Assembly (NCBI GenBank): GCA_011037195.1
Contig: JAAEAF010000666.1
Location: 1-64,000, forward strand
Length of the DNA: 64,000 nt
Reading direction: 5' to 3'
Source of the DNA: Triatoma infestans
Lineage: Eukaryota > Arthropoda > Insecta > Hemiptera > Reduviidae
The notes below the pieces were generated by a model. That model searched no databases. It was not told where the DNA came from and saw nothing but the letters and a program-made list of their open reading frames with translations. Shown piece by piece: positions 10,115 to 20,287 of the stretch. Positions within the stretch are counted from its first letter, which is position 1. Each line of letters opens with the position of its first letter. Made by a program: the position numbers and the translations under genes.

Positions 10115-11404
10115 GTGGTCCAATGGTCCGGGAGAAGACAAGCGTCTTTACGCTCATTTTAAAGAACCTGATGGTAGTTGTAGTGGTGAATGTACAGATG
10201 GAGGATTTCAAGCATCGGAAGGTTGGTTCAATAAATTTAAGGTGAGACAATCATTGCATAACATTAAAATCGTTGGAGAAGCAGCATCTGCAGACACTGC
10301 TGTAGCAGAACGATATCCATGTTTTGGAAGAGAATGCCAAACAAAACTCATTTCTAAAAGCGAAAAGTCTGCTCCTGGATTTAAGGCAGCAAAGGATGGA
10401 GTTACACTGCTGCTATGTTCTAATGCATCTGGAGATTGTGTCATTAAGCCACTGATGCTTTACAGATCGTTTAATCCTCGGGCTTTAAAAAATCAAAACA
10501 AGGACAACCTGCCAGTGTTTTGGCGTGCTAATAAGAAAGCGTGGGTTACAAGCGCTATTTTTTGTGACTGGTTCCGGAATTGTTTTGTTTCTGAAGTTGA
10601 AACTTATTTAAAAAAAAACAGAATTTAGACTTTAAAGCACTTCTAGTTTTGGACAATGCACCAGGTCATCCTCGCGAACTGGAAACTATGCATCCAAATA
10701 TAAAAGTGACATTTTTACCTCCCAACACGACGGCTTTGCTTCAACCTGTGGACCAAGGAATAATCCTGGCCTTTAAGCTCTATTACATTAGACGAACCTT
10801 CAAAATCATATTGGATAATATGGAATGAAATCCTGATATGAATGTTATGGACTGCTGGAAGAAATTTGACATAGCAAAATGCATCGTAAACGTAAAAGAA
10901 TCATTGGAAGAACTGAAGCCACACACATTGAAGTCATGCTGGAAAAAACTGTGGCCTGCTCTGACTGCGGAAAATGACGAAGAATCTGTGCAAGTTCAAA
11001 CTTTGCCTGCAAACATAGCCGAAATCGCGAATGGAATAGGACGAGATGGGTATCAGTGACAGATAGAATCAAGTGACATTCAGGAATTGCTTGAATCGCA
11101 AGATGAAGATTTGACTGAAACCGACTTGGAGGAAATGTTAAATTCACAGCCTATTGAAGAAGAGGCTTCAACAAGCACTGGAAACGTGACATTTAATTTG
11201 AAAAATCTGAGTGAAGGTTTAAGAATGGCAAATGAACTTTGCGATTTCTTTATGAACATTGATCCGTCTATGGAACGAAGTCTTATTTTTAAGAGGCAAA
11301 TTGCTAATGCGACTGCTGCGTATCAGTCTGAATTGAAGGAGCTTTTAAAAACTGCCAAGCAAGAGAAAATTACAAAATTCTTCAAACCATTGCCTAAGCC
11401 TTAA
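10085..11404 (+). pseudogene. Tigger (pogo-type) transposase, DDE part, frameshifted
   Basis: Continues the Tigger protein: GWFNKFKVRQSLHNIKIVGE, APGFKAAKDGVTLLLCSNAS, NPRALKNQNKDNLPVFWRAN, KAWVTSAIFCDWFRN, VLDNAPGHPRELET (catalytic D in LDNAPGHP), FLPPNTTALLQPVDQGII (DQGI catalytic motif), then the C-terminal KNLSEGLRMANELCDFF and QEKITKFFKPL. Most of the family's length is present. Frames change near 10112, 10625, 10825 and 11060, and the first catalytic segment (NADET) is missing or damaged. A GC-rich terminus with TATTCGCGG-type words and CTGTA next to TA lies at about 11480-11595 and looks like the 3' TIR of the Tigger; no matching 5' TIR was found. Confidence 0.88.
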
Positions 11405-11591
11405 GATAATTAATCAAAATGTTCAAAAACTTCAATTAATTGATTTTTTTTTATATTTGTTTTTCTTTTTATTTTGTCACCTAGGAACGTATCCCCTATA
11501 ATCCCATATAAATTACCACTCCGTATTCACGGTTTCTGTATTCGCGGAATATTTATGGAAATATAACCCGCGAATAAAGAGCTTTTACAGT

Positions 11592-11905
11592 ATATAATTA
11601 TTCGTTTGTCTAGATTATATTTAGTTTGTAAAAATATCTGTGTCTGTTGGTCTTGACGATATATAATTATTCGTTTGTCTAGACTATATTTAGTTTGTAA
11701 AAATATTTGTGTCTGTTGGTCTTGGCCATATAATAATTATTCGTTTGTCTAGACTATATTTAGTTTGTAAAAATATCTTTGTCTGTTGGTCTTGGCCACA
11801 TACAATTATCGTTTGTCTGGACTATAAGTTTGTAAAAACATCTTTGTCTGTTGGCCTTCGCCATATATAATAATTGTTTGCCTGTTTGGTCTTGTCTATA
11901 TGTAA
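11592..11905. repeat. Minisatellite, about 70-base unit, 4-5 copies
   Basis: Units contain TATTCGTTTGTCTAGACTAT and TTTGTCTGTTGGTCTTGGCC and decay from left to right. The array begins right at the Tigger 3' end. Confidence 0.9.
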
Positions 11906-11929
11906 ATGTACTTCAATCATTGATAGCTT

Positions 11930-12030
11930 GTCTGTCTTGGAGACTTCACGCCCTGACATTTCCCCGTCCCCAAAAAGAAATTTTTTTTATATACCCCCAA
12001 CAATATCTAACAGACGAAACTCCAATATAT
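11930..12030 (+). pseudogene. Gypsy RT fragment, part left of the solo LTR
   Basis: The frame ends YPQQYLTDETPIY exactly where the LTR begins. The continuation TKNYRFPEACNKNVNEHIDK lies at 12430 on the other side. Together they form the familiar start of Gypsy reverse transcriptase (TPIYTKxYRxPE). Confidence 0.75.
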
Positions 12031-12425
12031 TGTAACGCAGCCAGTGGTGCCATCTAGGAGAGAAGGCAGGTACCGAAGGTTCTCCTAGTGCCCGCTAGAA
12101 ACGCTGGCGGCGCTCTAATTCTCTCTAAAAAAATCGAGGAAGTTCTAGAAGATTTCCCACCGGTATAAATAGTGAGACCACAGAGAGTTAAGAGAATTTT
12201 CCAGTTACAAAAGAAGTCACTGGTTTGTGAAAAGTGTATAAAAAGTGAACAAAGTGAACTTTTGTGGTTTAAACTGTGAAGTAATTATTACTAAGTGTTG
12301 TATTTTGTAATTTATTGTGTATAACAATAAATTGGTGTTTTCTTGATTGAAGTTTAGAGTATTTTATCTATACGAACCCACTTAAAACTAGTTGCAGTAG
12401 CTAGTTTTGATGGAAAAACGTTACA
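12031..12425. mobile_element. Solo LTR of a Ty3/Gypsy element, 395 bases
   Basis: Starts TGTAAC and ends GTTACA, flanked on both sides by ATAT (12027-12030 and 12426-12429), a 4-base target duplication as expected for Ty3/Gypsy. Inside are a TATA box in CCGGTATAAATAGTGAGACC near 12160-12180 and AATAAA-like signals near 12325. It sits in the middle of an older Gypsy RT reading frame, which proves nesting. The well-kept ends suggest it is younger than its host. Reading orientation + is suggested by the TATA box. Confidence 0.88.
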
Positions 12426-13040
12426 ATATACAAAAAATTACAGATTCCCGGAAGCATGTAATAAAAATGTAAACGAACACATCGATAAATTATTAAAAAA
12501 TAAAATAATGAGAGAAAATTATTCCCCTTTCTTCTGGACTGTGAATTTTACCAAAAAAACCTGACGCATCTAGAAAACGGAAAACTTGCTCCGTAGAAAT
12601 TGACTACAGGAAGTTAAACTCAAGTAGATAGACGATAAATTTCCGATACCGAATAGGCAAATTAAGAAATCATTTTCTTCACCACCTCATATCTAACTTC
12701 AGGATTTCCTTATATACAAATACATGAAAAAGACATTGTAAAAAAATCTCGTTTCTACACCCCATGTACATTTTAATTCTTAAGATTACCCTTCAGTTTG
12801 AAAAATATACCAAGCACATTTCAGAGATTAATGAACCATATTTTATGTGACTATATAGACAAAGTCTGCCTAGTATATTTTGATGGTATTATAATTACTC
12901 GTAATTGATACTCCATTGCAGGAACACTCCGAAAACATTATTAAAGTGCTTAAAAAAATGAGAGGAACAATCTCAAAATACAGATCGATGAGTCAGAATT
13001 TTTCCAGAAAGAAATATATTTTATTTTTATATTTACATAA

Positions 13041-13320
13041 TTAATTAAATTCATTTGCAAATAACATTCTGTCAACACCTAAAAATTCAGTTAAACCAAT
13101 CTGTCTTAGCTTATATTTACACTCATGGTCTAACGTATAAATGTTCGACATACTAATTACAGGCGGTAGATTATACTTAAGTCCACCAATATTTTGTGCT
13201 TTTTTATCCTTAACGTTATATGATTCATATCTAATTGTATATGCTTTTTTTCTCAAACGGTCCTGGTATAAAGCATATAGTTTAGTTAAATTTCTTTCTG
13301 ATGTATTAGCATGAAATTTT
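13041..13320 (-). pseudogene. Unrecognised protein fragment inserted in Gypsy copy B
   Basis: A minus-strand frame, open upstream of its first Met, reads NTSERNLTKLYALYQDRLRK, then IGGLKYNLPPVISMSNIYTL and ends GVDRMLFANEFN at 13041. The clean stop suggests the true C terminus of some protein. I do not recognise it. Its upstream end runs into the left arm of a perfect 24-base hairpin. Confidence 0.4.
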
Positions 13321-13354
13321 TCCAGAACCTTAATACATCAGAAAGAAATTTAAC
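13285..13354. repeat. Perfect 24-base inverted repeat with 22-base loop
   Basis: Arms 13285-13308 and 13331-13354 are exact reverse complements (core TTTCTTTCTGATGTATTA). The left arm belongs to the minus-strand frame; the right arm is next to resumed Gypsy sequence. Such a fold-back is typical of template switching at a repair junction. Confidence 0.92.
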
Positions 13355-14079
13355 CACTTATGTCACACTATTTCCGAGAGTGGTATAGAACCAATCCCGA
13401 CAAACTAGACGCCATTCAAAACTTCTTTTTACCAAAAACGACTTAAGAAATTAAAAGCTTCCTAGGACGGATTGGCTATTACAGACGCTTCATTAAGGAC
13501 TTAGCCAGAATCACTAAACCTATGGCTAAATGTTTAAAAAAGATCGCTAAAATAAATGCAGAAGAATTCTGAATACTTGGACTGTTTCAATTCATAAAAA
13601 CCTTTTAATGAATGACCCAATACTAATATACCCAGATTTCACAAAAGAATTTACTTACCAAGCAATGTCGAAGCATCGAAGTGATGACAGATTCATTTCA
13701 GAATACAATGAATAATTTTATTTCAGTTACCAAAAAACTGGAAACTTAAAAAGTGCATATAGAGACTCAATATTAAAATCAGTTAATTCTTTAACTGTGT
13801 TTTTCCAAAAGTTAAAGAAGGCATTACGAAATAAACAATTACTGACTGAACCGACTGGGTTCGAGATTATGAAGAATGGAAGTTTCTCAGAAATTGTATC
13901 GAAAGGAAAAAATCTAGAAATACTTTTAAAGCAATGATTAAATAAAAAAAATGATATTAGCTTCAACCTTTTTTATTTGAAAATATTATTCGCTCCCCGA
14001 ATTATATGCTTTCGCTGGAGACTGGCAATGGGCCATTATTCGCCGTAACCTTGGGGCAATACTTATCCTACACTGTCAA

Positions 14080-14420
14080 GGTATTAAATATGGCGGACAA
14101 GGTATTAAATAATGGCGCCGAGGTGCTTGGCGCTGGAAGTTAAAAACACAGGAGGAATGGAGGAGCCACATAAACAAAAACACATTGTTCAGTGCAAAAG
14201 GTGTCAAGAATACGGTCATACCAAAAGTTACTGCCAGCATCCTCCAAGGTGTGTGAAATGTGCAGGAAATCATTTCACCTCCGAATGCACTAAGCAGCGC
14301 GACACTGAACGCACCTGTGCACTATGTAATGGAGCACACTCAGCCACTTACAAAGGAGTATGGTTTACAAAGAGATCTTAAAGGCTAGAAACCCACCCAT
14401 CAGCCCTCACTTCAATTAAA
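14080..14420 (+). pseudogene. Jockey-type LINE ORF1 (Gag-like) with zinc knuckles
   Basis: Three CCHC-like knuckles in a row within 14180-14370: QCKRCQEYGHTKSYC, RCVKCAGNHFTSEC and TCALCNGAHSATYKG. This triple arrangement is typical of the ORF1 protein of Jockey-clade non-LTR retrotransposons, where it binds nucleic acid. The upstream RNA-binding part is missing and the frame stops at 14379 just after the third knuckle, where a full ORF1 would go on. ORF2 follows at about 14690 on the same strand. Confidence 0.82.
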
Positions 14421-14679
14421 CAAGCACCAATCCCAGCATAAAGTGAAGTTACAAGATTCCCCTTTCTCCAGGCAGCCGGAATGAAGAAGAATACTCAACG
14501 CACATTTGCACAAGCGGCTACTTCCTTAACAACCTTCTTGTATTCCATACTCTAGTCCTAGTATTCATCTTCAACTGATTTAACCGGCATCCTAAGTTTC
14601 TTCATTAATGAGTTCAAATCCTTAATCTCTCCTCTAATTTCTCTACTTACAGTTGTCAATAATCTCCTTCCGTGCCTAA

Positions 14680-15200
14680 ATCCATAATGCCTGCCACACA
14701 GAACTTCTTAGTTATTCTCCTATGGAACGCTAATGGACTTAGCAACCACAGACAAGAACACGACCGACTATAGACGTAGCGCATTTTTCCGAGACTTATT
14801 TCACAGACCGATCTTATTTCTCCATTCCAAACTACTTCACTTACAGAACAGATCACCCAGATGGTACCCCACATGGAGGCACAGCTATTCACTTAACATT
14901 ATCCCACTTTCTAATCTCTCCAAACGCCAGTGATTTCCTTCAATCAACTGCCATCTCCATATTATGCCAATACCCTGTCAGAGTTGTACTGTCCTCCGAA
15001 CCAATCTATCTGTTATCATCAGTTTACTGCATTCTTCCAATCCCTCGGCCCTAAATTCATTTGTGATGGTGATTATAACGCGAAACACCCTTATTGGGGT
15101 TGTCGCATTTCTAACCCTAGAGGACGGATCCTCCAAGATGTTCTAAACTTTAACAATTACTCCTTTCTTTCTCCTTCACAACCGACTTATTGGCCTTCAT
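14680..15200 (+). pseudogene. LINE ORF2 endonuclease (APE-like), truncated by piggyBac
   Basis: Begins MPATQNFLVILLWNANGLSN, the usual start of an APE-type endonuclease (WNANGL). Further frames give YCPPNQSICYHQFTAFF and FICDGDYNAKHPYWGCR, where GDxNAKHxxWGC is the catalytic loop, then NPRGRILQDVLNFNN and PTYWPSSLT. Several frameshifts lie between 14760 and 14950. The frame stops making sense at about 15200, exactly at a TTAA that begins a piggyBac-like terminus. No reverse transcriptase is left on the other side. Confidence 0.82.
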
Positions 15201-17441
15201 CTTTAACCCTTTCACCCCTATTGGGTTGTTTTTGTACCGCTAAGATTTTAAAAATTCTAATGGGAATATTATGCCCCATTCTTGTTTCTAAAATGTTTAT
15301 TTCAGCATTTTTGGCTCTTAGCTTGATTGAGAAGGTTTTAACCTGTCGATTTATGGAATATAACCTGATAACAATCCTAAAAATCTTAGCCTGCCAGTCT
15401 TTTCTGTTTATTTTTGGTTCTAAAAGTGTTTTTGTATCTTTTATTGTAATATATTTTTTATTTTATTGATAGACTTTAGTTTATTAATGTTATTTTATGT
15501 TAAAGAGTAAATAAAAATGTCTAGAAGGTAAGTATCAACAATTTTCTTTAGGTGTTTTGTTTATGGGATATTTCTAACTATTAGAGTTTTTTACTAGGAT
15601 GAATTTGTCCCACAAGAATTCAATTTATGCAATTATTTGTGCAATTAATCTGTTTTAGGAAACCCAATAGAAAATTGACTCCCCAAGAGTTAGATAATAT
15701 GGGGAATGTGGATGAGTATCTAGCTGAGATCCTGAGCGATAGTGAGAACTCAGAATTTGTCCCTGATAATGAAGACGATACTACAACGACGGATGATGAT
15801 GATGATGATAGTCTAGAATATCATAATACTGATATTCAAAATAATACCTTTATTGAAGTTCCTGCAGATAACATGAACGATGTATCAGATGGGGATGCTG
15901 TTGAAGTGGGTGGGGAAGAACCAGGAGATCAATTTTTGCCGGATGATTCTGTTGCGTGGTCTGAAGTTGCTGATGATTTTATTCCGAGGAAGTAGGTTCG
16001 TACTGACCGACCCTGCTAGTATTGCTTGATTTGGTTAGAAGTGTAACAGAAATGGACGTATTTCTAAAATTATTTCCAAAGAGCCTTCTTGTGCAAACTG
16101 CCCATTATACAAATAAAAGGCTTGAAATGCTACCAAAACCAGCACAAAATAATGACTGGTATGAAATAATGATGATTCTTGGAATAACTCTCGTCATGAA
16201 TTATAATAAACTTCCAAGTTTCTAGTGTTATTGGTCTAATCAGGAGTCGATGGGAAACAGAGTTGTTCAAAATGCAATAAGCAGAGACCATTGCACTTTG
16301 ATACTCTCTAAAATGTATTATAATAATCCCACTAAACAATCTAATTCTAAAACGTGGTATATGATGAAGTTATTTCATGCTTGAAACATATGTTTCAAAA
16401 AGCTCGGACCGAAAGCCCATACCAATCTATCGACGGGTAAATGACTAAATTCAAGGGGCGCTCATCCTTGAAGCAATATTTACCCATGAAGCCAGTAAAA
16501 AGGGGTATAAAAGTTTGGGAACGGTGTGACAGTGTTACGGGATATGTATATGACATGCAGGTTTATGCAGACAGAGAAAAATCTTCTTCTGAAGGAACCT
16601 TAGGTTCCCCTAAGGTTAAGAATTGTAAATAAATTAGTTAGCACCATAAGATCCCTTGATGTATCACTCTGCTTTGATCGATTTTTCACGTTAGTATGAT
16701 TATTAGACTCGCTGGCATTTGTTGGTGTAGGTACGTATCTGAAAAATCGAGTCAATGTTCCCGAATTCGAAAACGATAAAATGGAGAGAGGAGATTATCG
16801 GTTCAAAGCCAACACCTGCTGCACCTTAGTCGCTAAATGGCGGGATATAAGGAACTTCTGGTGCTCAGCAATTGCCATAAGAACGAAGTTAAAACCGTAG
16901 AAACGAAGATGAAAGATGGGACAAAAAAAATAGTGCCCAGAAGCAATTATATTTTATAATAAATATATGGGTGGAGTGGACCTCGCAGATCAAAAAAAGA
17001 CCATTTACGACTTTGATCGCAAATCACAGAAGTGGTGGAGAAAAGTATTCTACCGGTTACTTATGACCGCTGTAGTAAATGCTAGCATCATATTCCAGGA
17101 AATCAATCATAAAAAAAATTCCCTACTATCATTTATTGTGCCATTTGCAGAACAATTGATAGAATCAGGGAAAAGGTAACTAAGAAAAGAAGAAGCTTCG
17201 GTAAATTAGGTCGCATACCCGAAAGAGTAAAAAGCATTGGCAACGTTGGAAAACACCTTCCTTCCCAAGATAGAGACTAGAAGGAGATACCATAGTTCCA
17301 CCTCCAGCTTTAAACACTTTATCCATACTAACTTAATTCTATATTTAATTATTCTTCTATACTGTTACCACTACCACCACCATCATCTAACTGTAGATTC
17401 TTTGCCATTGATTTTTGAAGTAATGACGCGGCAAACATGTT
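15199..17441 (+). mobile_element. piggyBac-like DNA transposon inserted in the LINE
   Basis: The left end is TTAACCCTTTCACCCC at 15199-15202 onwards, the usual piggyBac form (TTAA target plus CCCTTT-type end). On the right, GGCAAACATGTTAA near 17430-17441 gives a TTAA, and its complement CATGTTTGCC is a plausible but diverged end. The transposase remnant lies inside. The left join cuts a LINE endonuclease frame. The LINE does not resume at the right end, so that boundary is less sure. Confidence 0.65.
15530..17330 (+). pseudogene. piggyBac-like transposase, multiply broken
   Basis: An acidic N-terminal part (15660-15995, with runs of D and E) is followed by the DDE domain in broken frames: LIRSVTEMDVFLKLF region, RLEMLPKPAQNNDWYEIMMI, MTKFKGRSSLKQYLPMKP, KRGIKVWERCDSVTGYVYDM, and MGGVDLADQ...KWWRKVFYRLLMTAVVNA near 16967-17110. 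These are characteristic of piggyBac-derived proteins. A stop codon sits right before MTKFKGR in the catalytic loop (normally S-I-D-E-A-M), and many frameshifts follow. The Cys-rich C terminus was not recognised. Confidence 0.88.
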
Positions 17442-17600
17442 AACCGGAGAACAGTTAGCTACAAAAATTTTGGCTGTCGTCAGTGTATTTTTCATTACAA
17501 TACGGTAAACATGAGTGTCGATCTTCATTATTCCACATCTCTTTTACAGTGTAAAAGAACTTTCAAATTGATAGTGGGGCTAACAAAAAAATAATGGTGA
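17442..17600. other. Spacer between piggyBac and Polinton-like element 1
   Basis: No gene. The outer terminus of the Polinton-like element should lie here or to the left, but I could not fix a terminal inverted repeat. Confidence 0.4.
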
Positions 17601-17601
17601 T

Positions 17602-18008
17602 AATTATAACGTTGTTGTGCAAATAGTAAAGAGACGTGTTGAAATTAATTTAACACTTGCTCAATGGCATCAACTACAGCAGAAATTTGGTGAAATTGTT
17701 CTATATTTTGGAAGGACGAAAAATATAAATCAAGATGTGACATGCTTATGGAAGACAATACCCTCTCCATGTATCTTAAGCATAAAAATGGAAAATTGTT
17801 AACACTTAGGGAAACAACATCAACAACACCAGATTTGATAATTAAAGAAATATATTTAAATAAAAAACATATAATGTCAATTATACATAATGCTTGGATA
17901 ATTAACAGTTATTTACATAATTTGATGTTAATAATAACATTAGAAAATACTATGTTTTTTACAGATGAAGTACATAATAATAATAATACTAATAATAATC
18001 TATGGTAA
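17602..18008 (+). pseudogene. Small Polinton-associated protein, PC4-like pattern, frameshifted
   Basis: Two overlapping frames join near 17740: VKRRVEINLTLAQWHQLQQK, then MLMEDNTLSMYLKHKNGKLL and a longer C-terminal part ending NNNNTNNNLW. The motif of alternating hydrophobics with L-x-x-x-Q-W-x-x-L resembles the core of PC4/p15 single-stranded-DNA-binding coactivators, which occur in some Polinton-like elements. This is a weak pattern match; the function is not proven. It lies next to the integrase module, converging with it. Confidence 0.4.
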
Positions 18009-18079
18009 TTGTGTTAATATAGATATTAAAAAACATACTAATGTATTACATGAAATACAGCAATAAATAGTTTTTTTCA

Positions 18080-19006
18080 CTATATCAAGTCTTGTTTTTT
18101 GATCCATCCTTTACTGTTCATTCCTAAATACTTTACCAACACTTTATCATGTTTTCTTTGCAGTATTTTTTCAATTAAATAGACTTTATCATGTTTGACA
18201 GGAGATAATTCTTCACGATACCATTTACCTTGAATAATTTGGTTATTTTCATCTTGTAAAGTGTAAGTAATCGGTTCTGTATTATGTACAGTATAAATGT
18301 AAAAAATCTCTGTAGACCAATTACTCTTATAACCTTTGGCAAATATATTTTTAATCTTCGATATCCTAACAGCTGTGCCAACATTTAGAGTTTTCTTGCT
18401 GCTGCTGCTGCTCTTTTGTTTTAATAAAATATTTTTCAATATACTTTTTTCATTTGCTTTATTAACCTCAGCTGGTTTCATTTTAATTGTAGAGTGAATT
18501 GTATTATTGTATTCATCGACAATTTTTGGTAATATATTTAAATATTTATACGAACCATTGTAATGAAACTGTTTATAAATTCTACCAAGTAATGATCTAT
18601 TGAATCTTTCCACTATTGATGCTTTTACCGATGAATAAGTACTATAATGATTTATGTTATGTTTTTTCATAAGCTGTTGAAATTTGGAATTATAAAATTC
18701 TGAACCACGATCGGGTTGAATATTTTTAGGCACTCTTCCAGATTGTTGGAATATCTTGTTCATAGCATTGCTAACATCATTTGCATTTTTTGTCTTCACT
18801 GGTACAGCCCAAGCATATTTGGAAAAACAATCAATTACGGTTAAAATGAAAGTATTGTTTTTATTATACTTTGCATACTGCTTAAAATGTAGTAAATCGA
18901 TTTGCCACAAGTGATCAATTCCTTTTAGTACCGTTTTTCTCCTTTTAAATCGAATTCTAGCAGGTGCTATTAACTCATCAACTACTTCCTTTTTTATCGC
19001 AGACAT
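18080..19006 (-). CDS. Polinton-type retroviral-like integrase with chromodomain
   Basis: A 308-residue open frame. The rve core has D37 (HLWQIDLLHFKQY), TVIDCFSKYAWAVP, D99 (NIQPDRGSEFYNSKF) and E133 (SIVERFNRSLLGRIY), giving a full D-D-E set. The C terminus (about 274-308: KVYLIEKILQRKHDKVLVKY, then GWIKKQDLI) has the pattern of a chromodomain, as in Polinton/Maverick and Gypsy-chromovirus integrases. No N-terminal HHCC zinc finger is visible in this frame, so the start may be incomplete or lie in a separate exon. It follows the 19387-19013 gene by only 6 bases on the same strand. It joins element DNA to the chromosome. Apparently intact. Confidence 0.9.
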   Translation of the reverse strand: MSAIKKEVVDELIAPARIRFKRRKTVLKGIDHLWQIDLLHFKQYAKYNKNNTFILTVIDCFSKYAWAVPVKTKNANDVSNAMNKIFQQSGRVPKNIQPDRGSEFYNSKFQQLMKKHNINHYSTYSSVKASIVERFNRSLLGRIYKQFHYNGSYKYLNILPKIVDEYNNTIHSTIKMKPAEVNKANEKSILKNILLKQKSSSSSKKTLNVGTAVRISKIKNIFAKGYKSNWSTEIFYIYTVHNTEPITYTLQDENNQIIQGKWYREELSPVKHDKVYLIEKILQRKHDKVLVKYLGMNSKGWIKKQDLI

Positions 19007-19012
19007 GTTGTA

Positions 19013-19387
19013 TTAATACTGAAAAAGATCTTTAAGTATTTTTATTGATACATTCATATGTTCCGGCCAAACACTTATTCCATTTCTAAACGTAGCAAAT
19101 ATGTCACGCAGTAGTTTCTTTACACTTGCCACCCTTTTATTGTCATATTCTTTGATGTATTGTTGAAGATATGTTTTAGTGACGAAATCTTCTTTACCAA
19201 GAATTTCACTTATATACTTTTCCAGATATTCTTTATTAACAACGTCTAATCTTTTTTTAGGTGTATTAACTCCTGTTATTGATTTATTTTTGAAGTCAAC
19301 ATATATATCATTGTCAATATTATAAATATCATACAAATCTTGATGATGATGTATTTCTAAAGATCTTTCAAATTTATCGACAGGCAT
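19013..19387 (-). CDS. Conserved-looking 124-residue protein upstream of integrase
   Basis: Open frame starting MPVDKFERSLEIHHHQDLYD and ending VSIKILKDLFQY. Charged, helical-looking, no membrane segment or zinc ligands. I do not recognise it. Its tight coupling to the integrase (6 bases between stop and next Met, same strand) suggests one transcript, and it may supply the part missing from the integrase start through splicing or be a separate accessory protein. Confidence 0.55.
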   Translation of the reverse strand: MPVDKFERSLEIHHHQDLYDIYNIDNDIYVDFKNKSITGVNTPKKRLDVVNKEYLEKYISEILGKEDFVTKTYLQQYIKEYDNKRVASVKKLLRDIFATFRNGISVWPEHMNVSIKILKDLFQY

Positions 19388-19947
19388 ATCCTCTGTTGAC
19401 TATTAGCACTGTTCAACTTAACTGATATATCCATCTTAGTAGAGTATATTGGTATGTTCCAGAACACTTTTCCACCACCCACCCCCCGGCCCACTTCGCC
19501 GGCCGGCAAAATCACAGTTTTTAACCCCCACTATAAACCCGCTTCCTCAGCTGCTCCTATGTGTGCTGATGGATAGAGTGAGGTGTATATAGTTTTTTTT
19601 ATTAAAGGTCAGCAGCATTTAGAACTGCATCTTAATATCTGCTGCAATAAAATATGCCAAACTTTTTGTTGTTGAGTCATTCTCTCTTTATCCCCCCCTT
19701 CATTGTGAATTATTCAACCTGTCTCCCGCTCCTCTTCCTATAATTAATATAAGATATAAAAACGAGTAATACACAATGTTTGTTACGTGATAACGTCATA
19801 TTTGGGGATATAATGAAAAAAAATTATTAGCGGTGCACTCGCTGACCTTTACACTTGGAAAAAGTTTTTTTAGTTCAAATCATTTAAGTAAAAGAGGCTA
19901 TATAATATATAAAAGTGTACCACCTTTAAAGAAGCTCAGTTAGTAAA
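19388..19947. promoter_or_regulatory. Divergent promoter region of Polinton-like element 1
   Basis: A 560-base gap between the minus-strand integrase pair and the plus-strand capsid side. On the plus side there is a TATA box TATATAAAAG at 19906 and an initiator TCAGT at 19936-19940, with the A 32 bases from the start of the TATA box, just before the ATG at 19948. GC-rich CGGCCCACTTCGCCGGCCGG lies near 19487-19506. Nothing coding seen. Confidence 0.65.
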
Positions 19948-20286
19948 ATGGCGGTAGAGTGGAAAGAGATTTCTGCGAGTGATAATTATATTAGGTTTGT
20001 TTCAACATATCCAACCATCACGCCCACCGATTTGGATTTAGTACTAAGTTATATCAATCTGTACAGTGACTTAAAATCTTTAGAAACGTATTCTAAAGAA
20101 TATACTGTTATGGCAGCTAATAAACATTATATAAATTGTGTTTGGTCAAATCCAAAACAAAAAGTTGGACCTGATAATTGTCCTTGTTCACACATTGCTT
20201 CTTTAGCCCACTGCATTAAAAGAGATTTAAATCAGCTGTTCAGCGAAAGAATAGTGGGGGAGGTAAATGTAGTTGGTGAGAAGTAG
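19948..20286 (+). CDS. Conserved Polinton hypothetical protein X (copy 1)
   Basis: An open 112-residue frame, starting 10 bases after a clear initiator. The core HYINCVWSNPKQKVGPDNCP is shared almost word for word with 34700-34770 (HYINCVWSKPDCKVGPDNCV). Both also share SKEY upstream and a Cys pair after PDNC. Conservation between two diverged elements shows selection on this protein. No function known to me; the Cys residues may bind metal. It is the first plus-strand gene, ahead of the capsid genes. Confidence 0.6.
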   Translation: MAVEWKEISASDNYIRFVSTYPTITPTDLDLVLSYINLYSDLKSLETYSKEYTVMAANKHYINCVWSNPKQKVGPDNCPCSHIASLAHCIKRDLNQLFSERIVGEVNVVGEK

Positions 20287-20287
20287 T

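Larger units (their letters stand above)
12426..13960 (+). pseudogene. Degenerate Gypsy RT/RNase H, copy B
   Basis: Continues the RT interrupted by the solo LTR (IDKLLKNKIMRENYSPFFW). The polymerase centre is lost. Near 12900-13010 it reads EHSENIIKVLKKMR, and at 13450-13560 [20 protein letters not shown], then the RNase H start and the Tc1-like junction repeat up to about 13930. Interrupted at 13020-13355 by an unrelated minus-strand fragment. Same family and layout as copy A (4020-4720). Confidence 0.78.

Noticed and set aside
9529..10250. Minus-strand frames opposite the hAT-like/Tigger ORF
   Set aside because: Shadow frames of a recognised transposase on the plus strand.
17436..17441. 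Confident right border of piggyBac
   Set aside because: TTAA is present but the adjoining terminus is diverged and the split LINE does not resume; kept only as a probable border.
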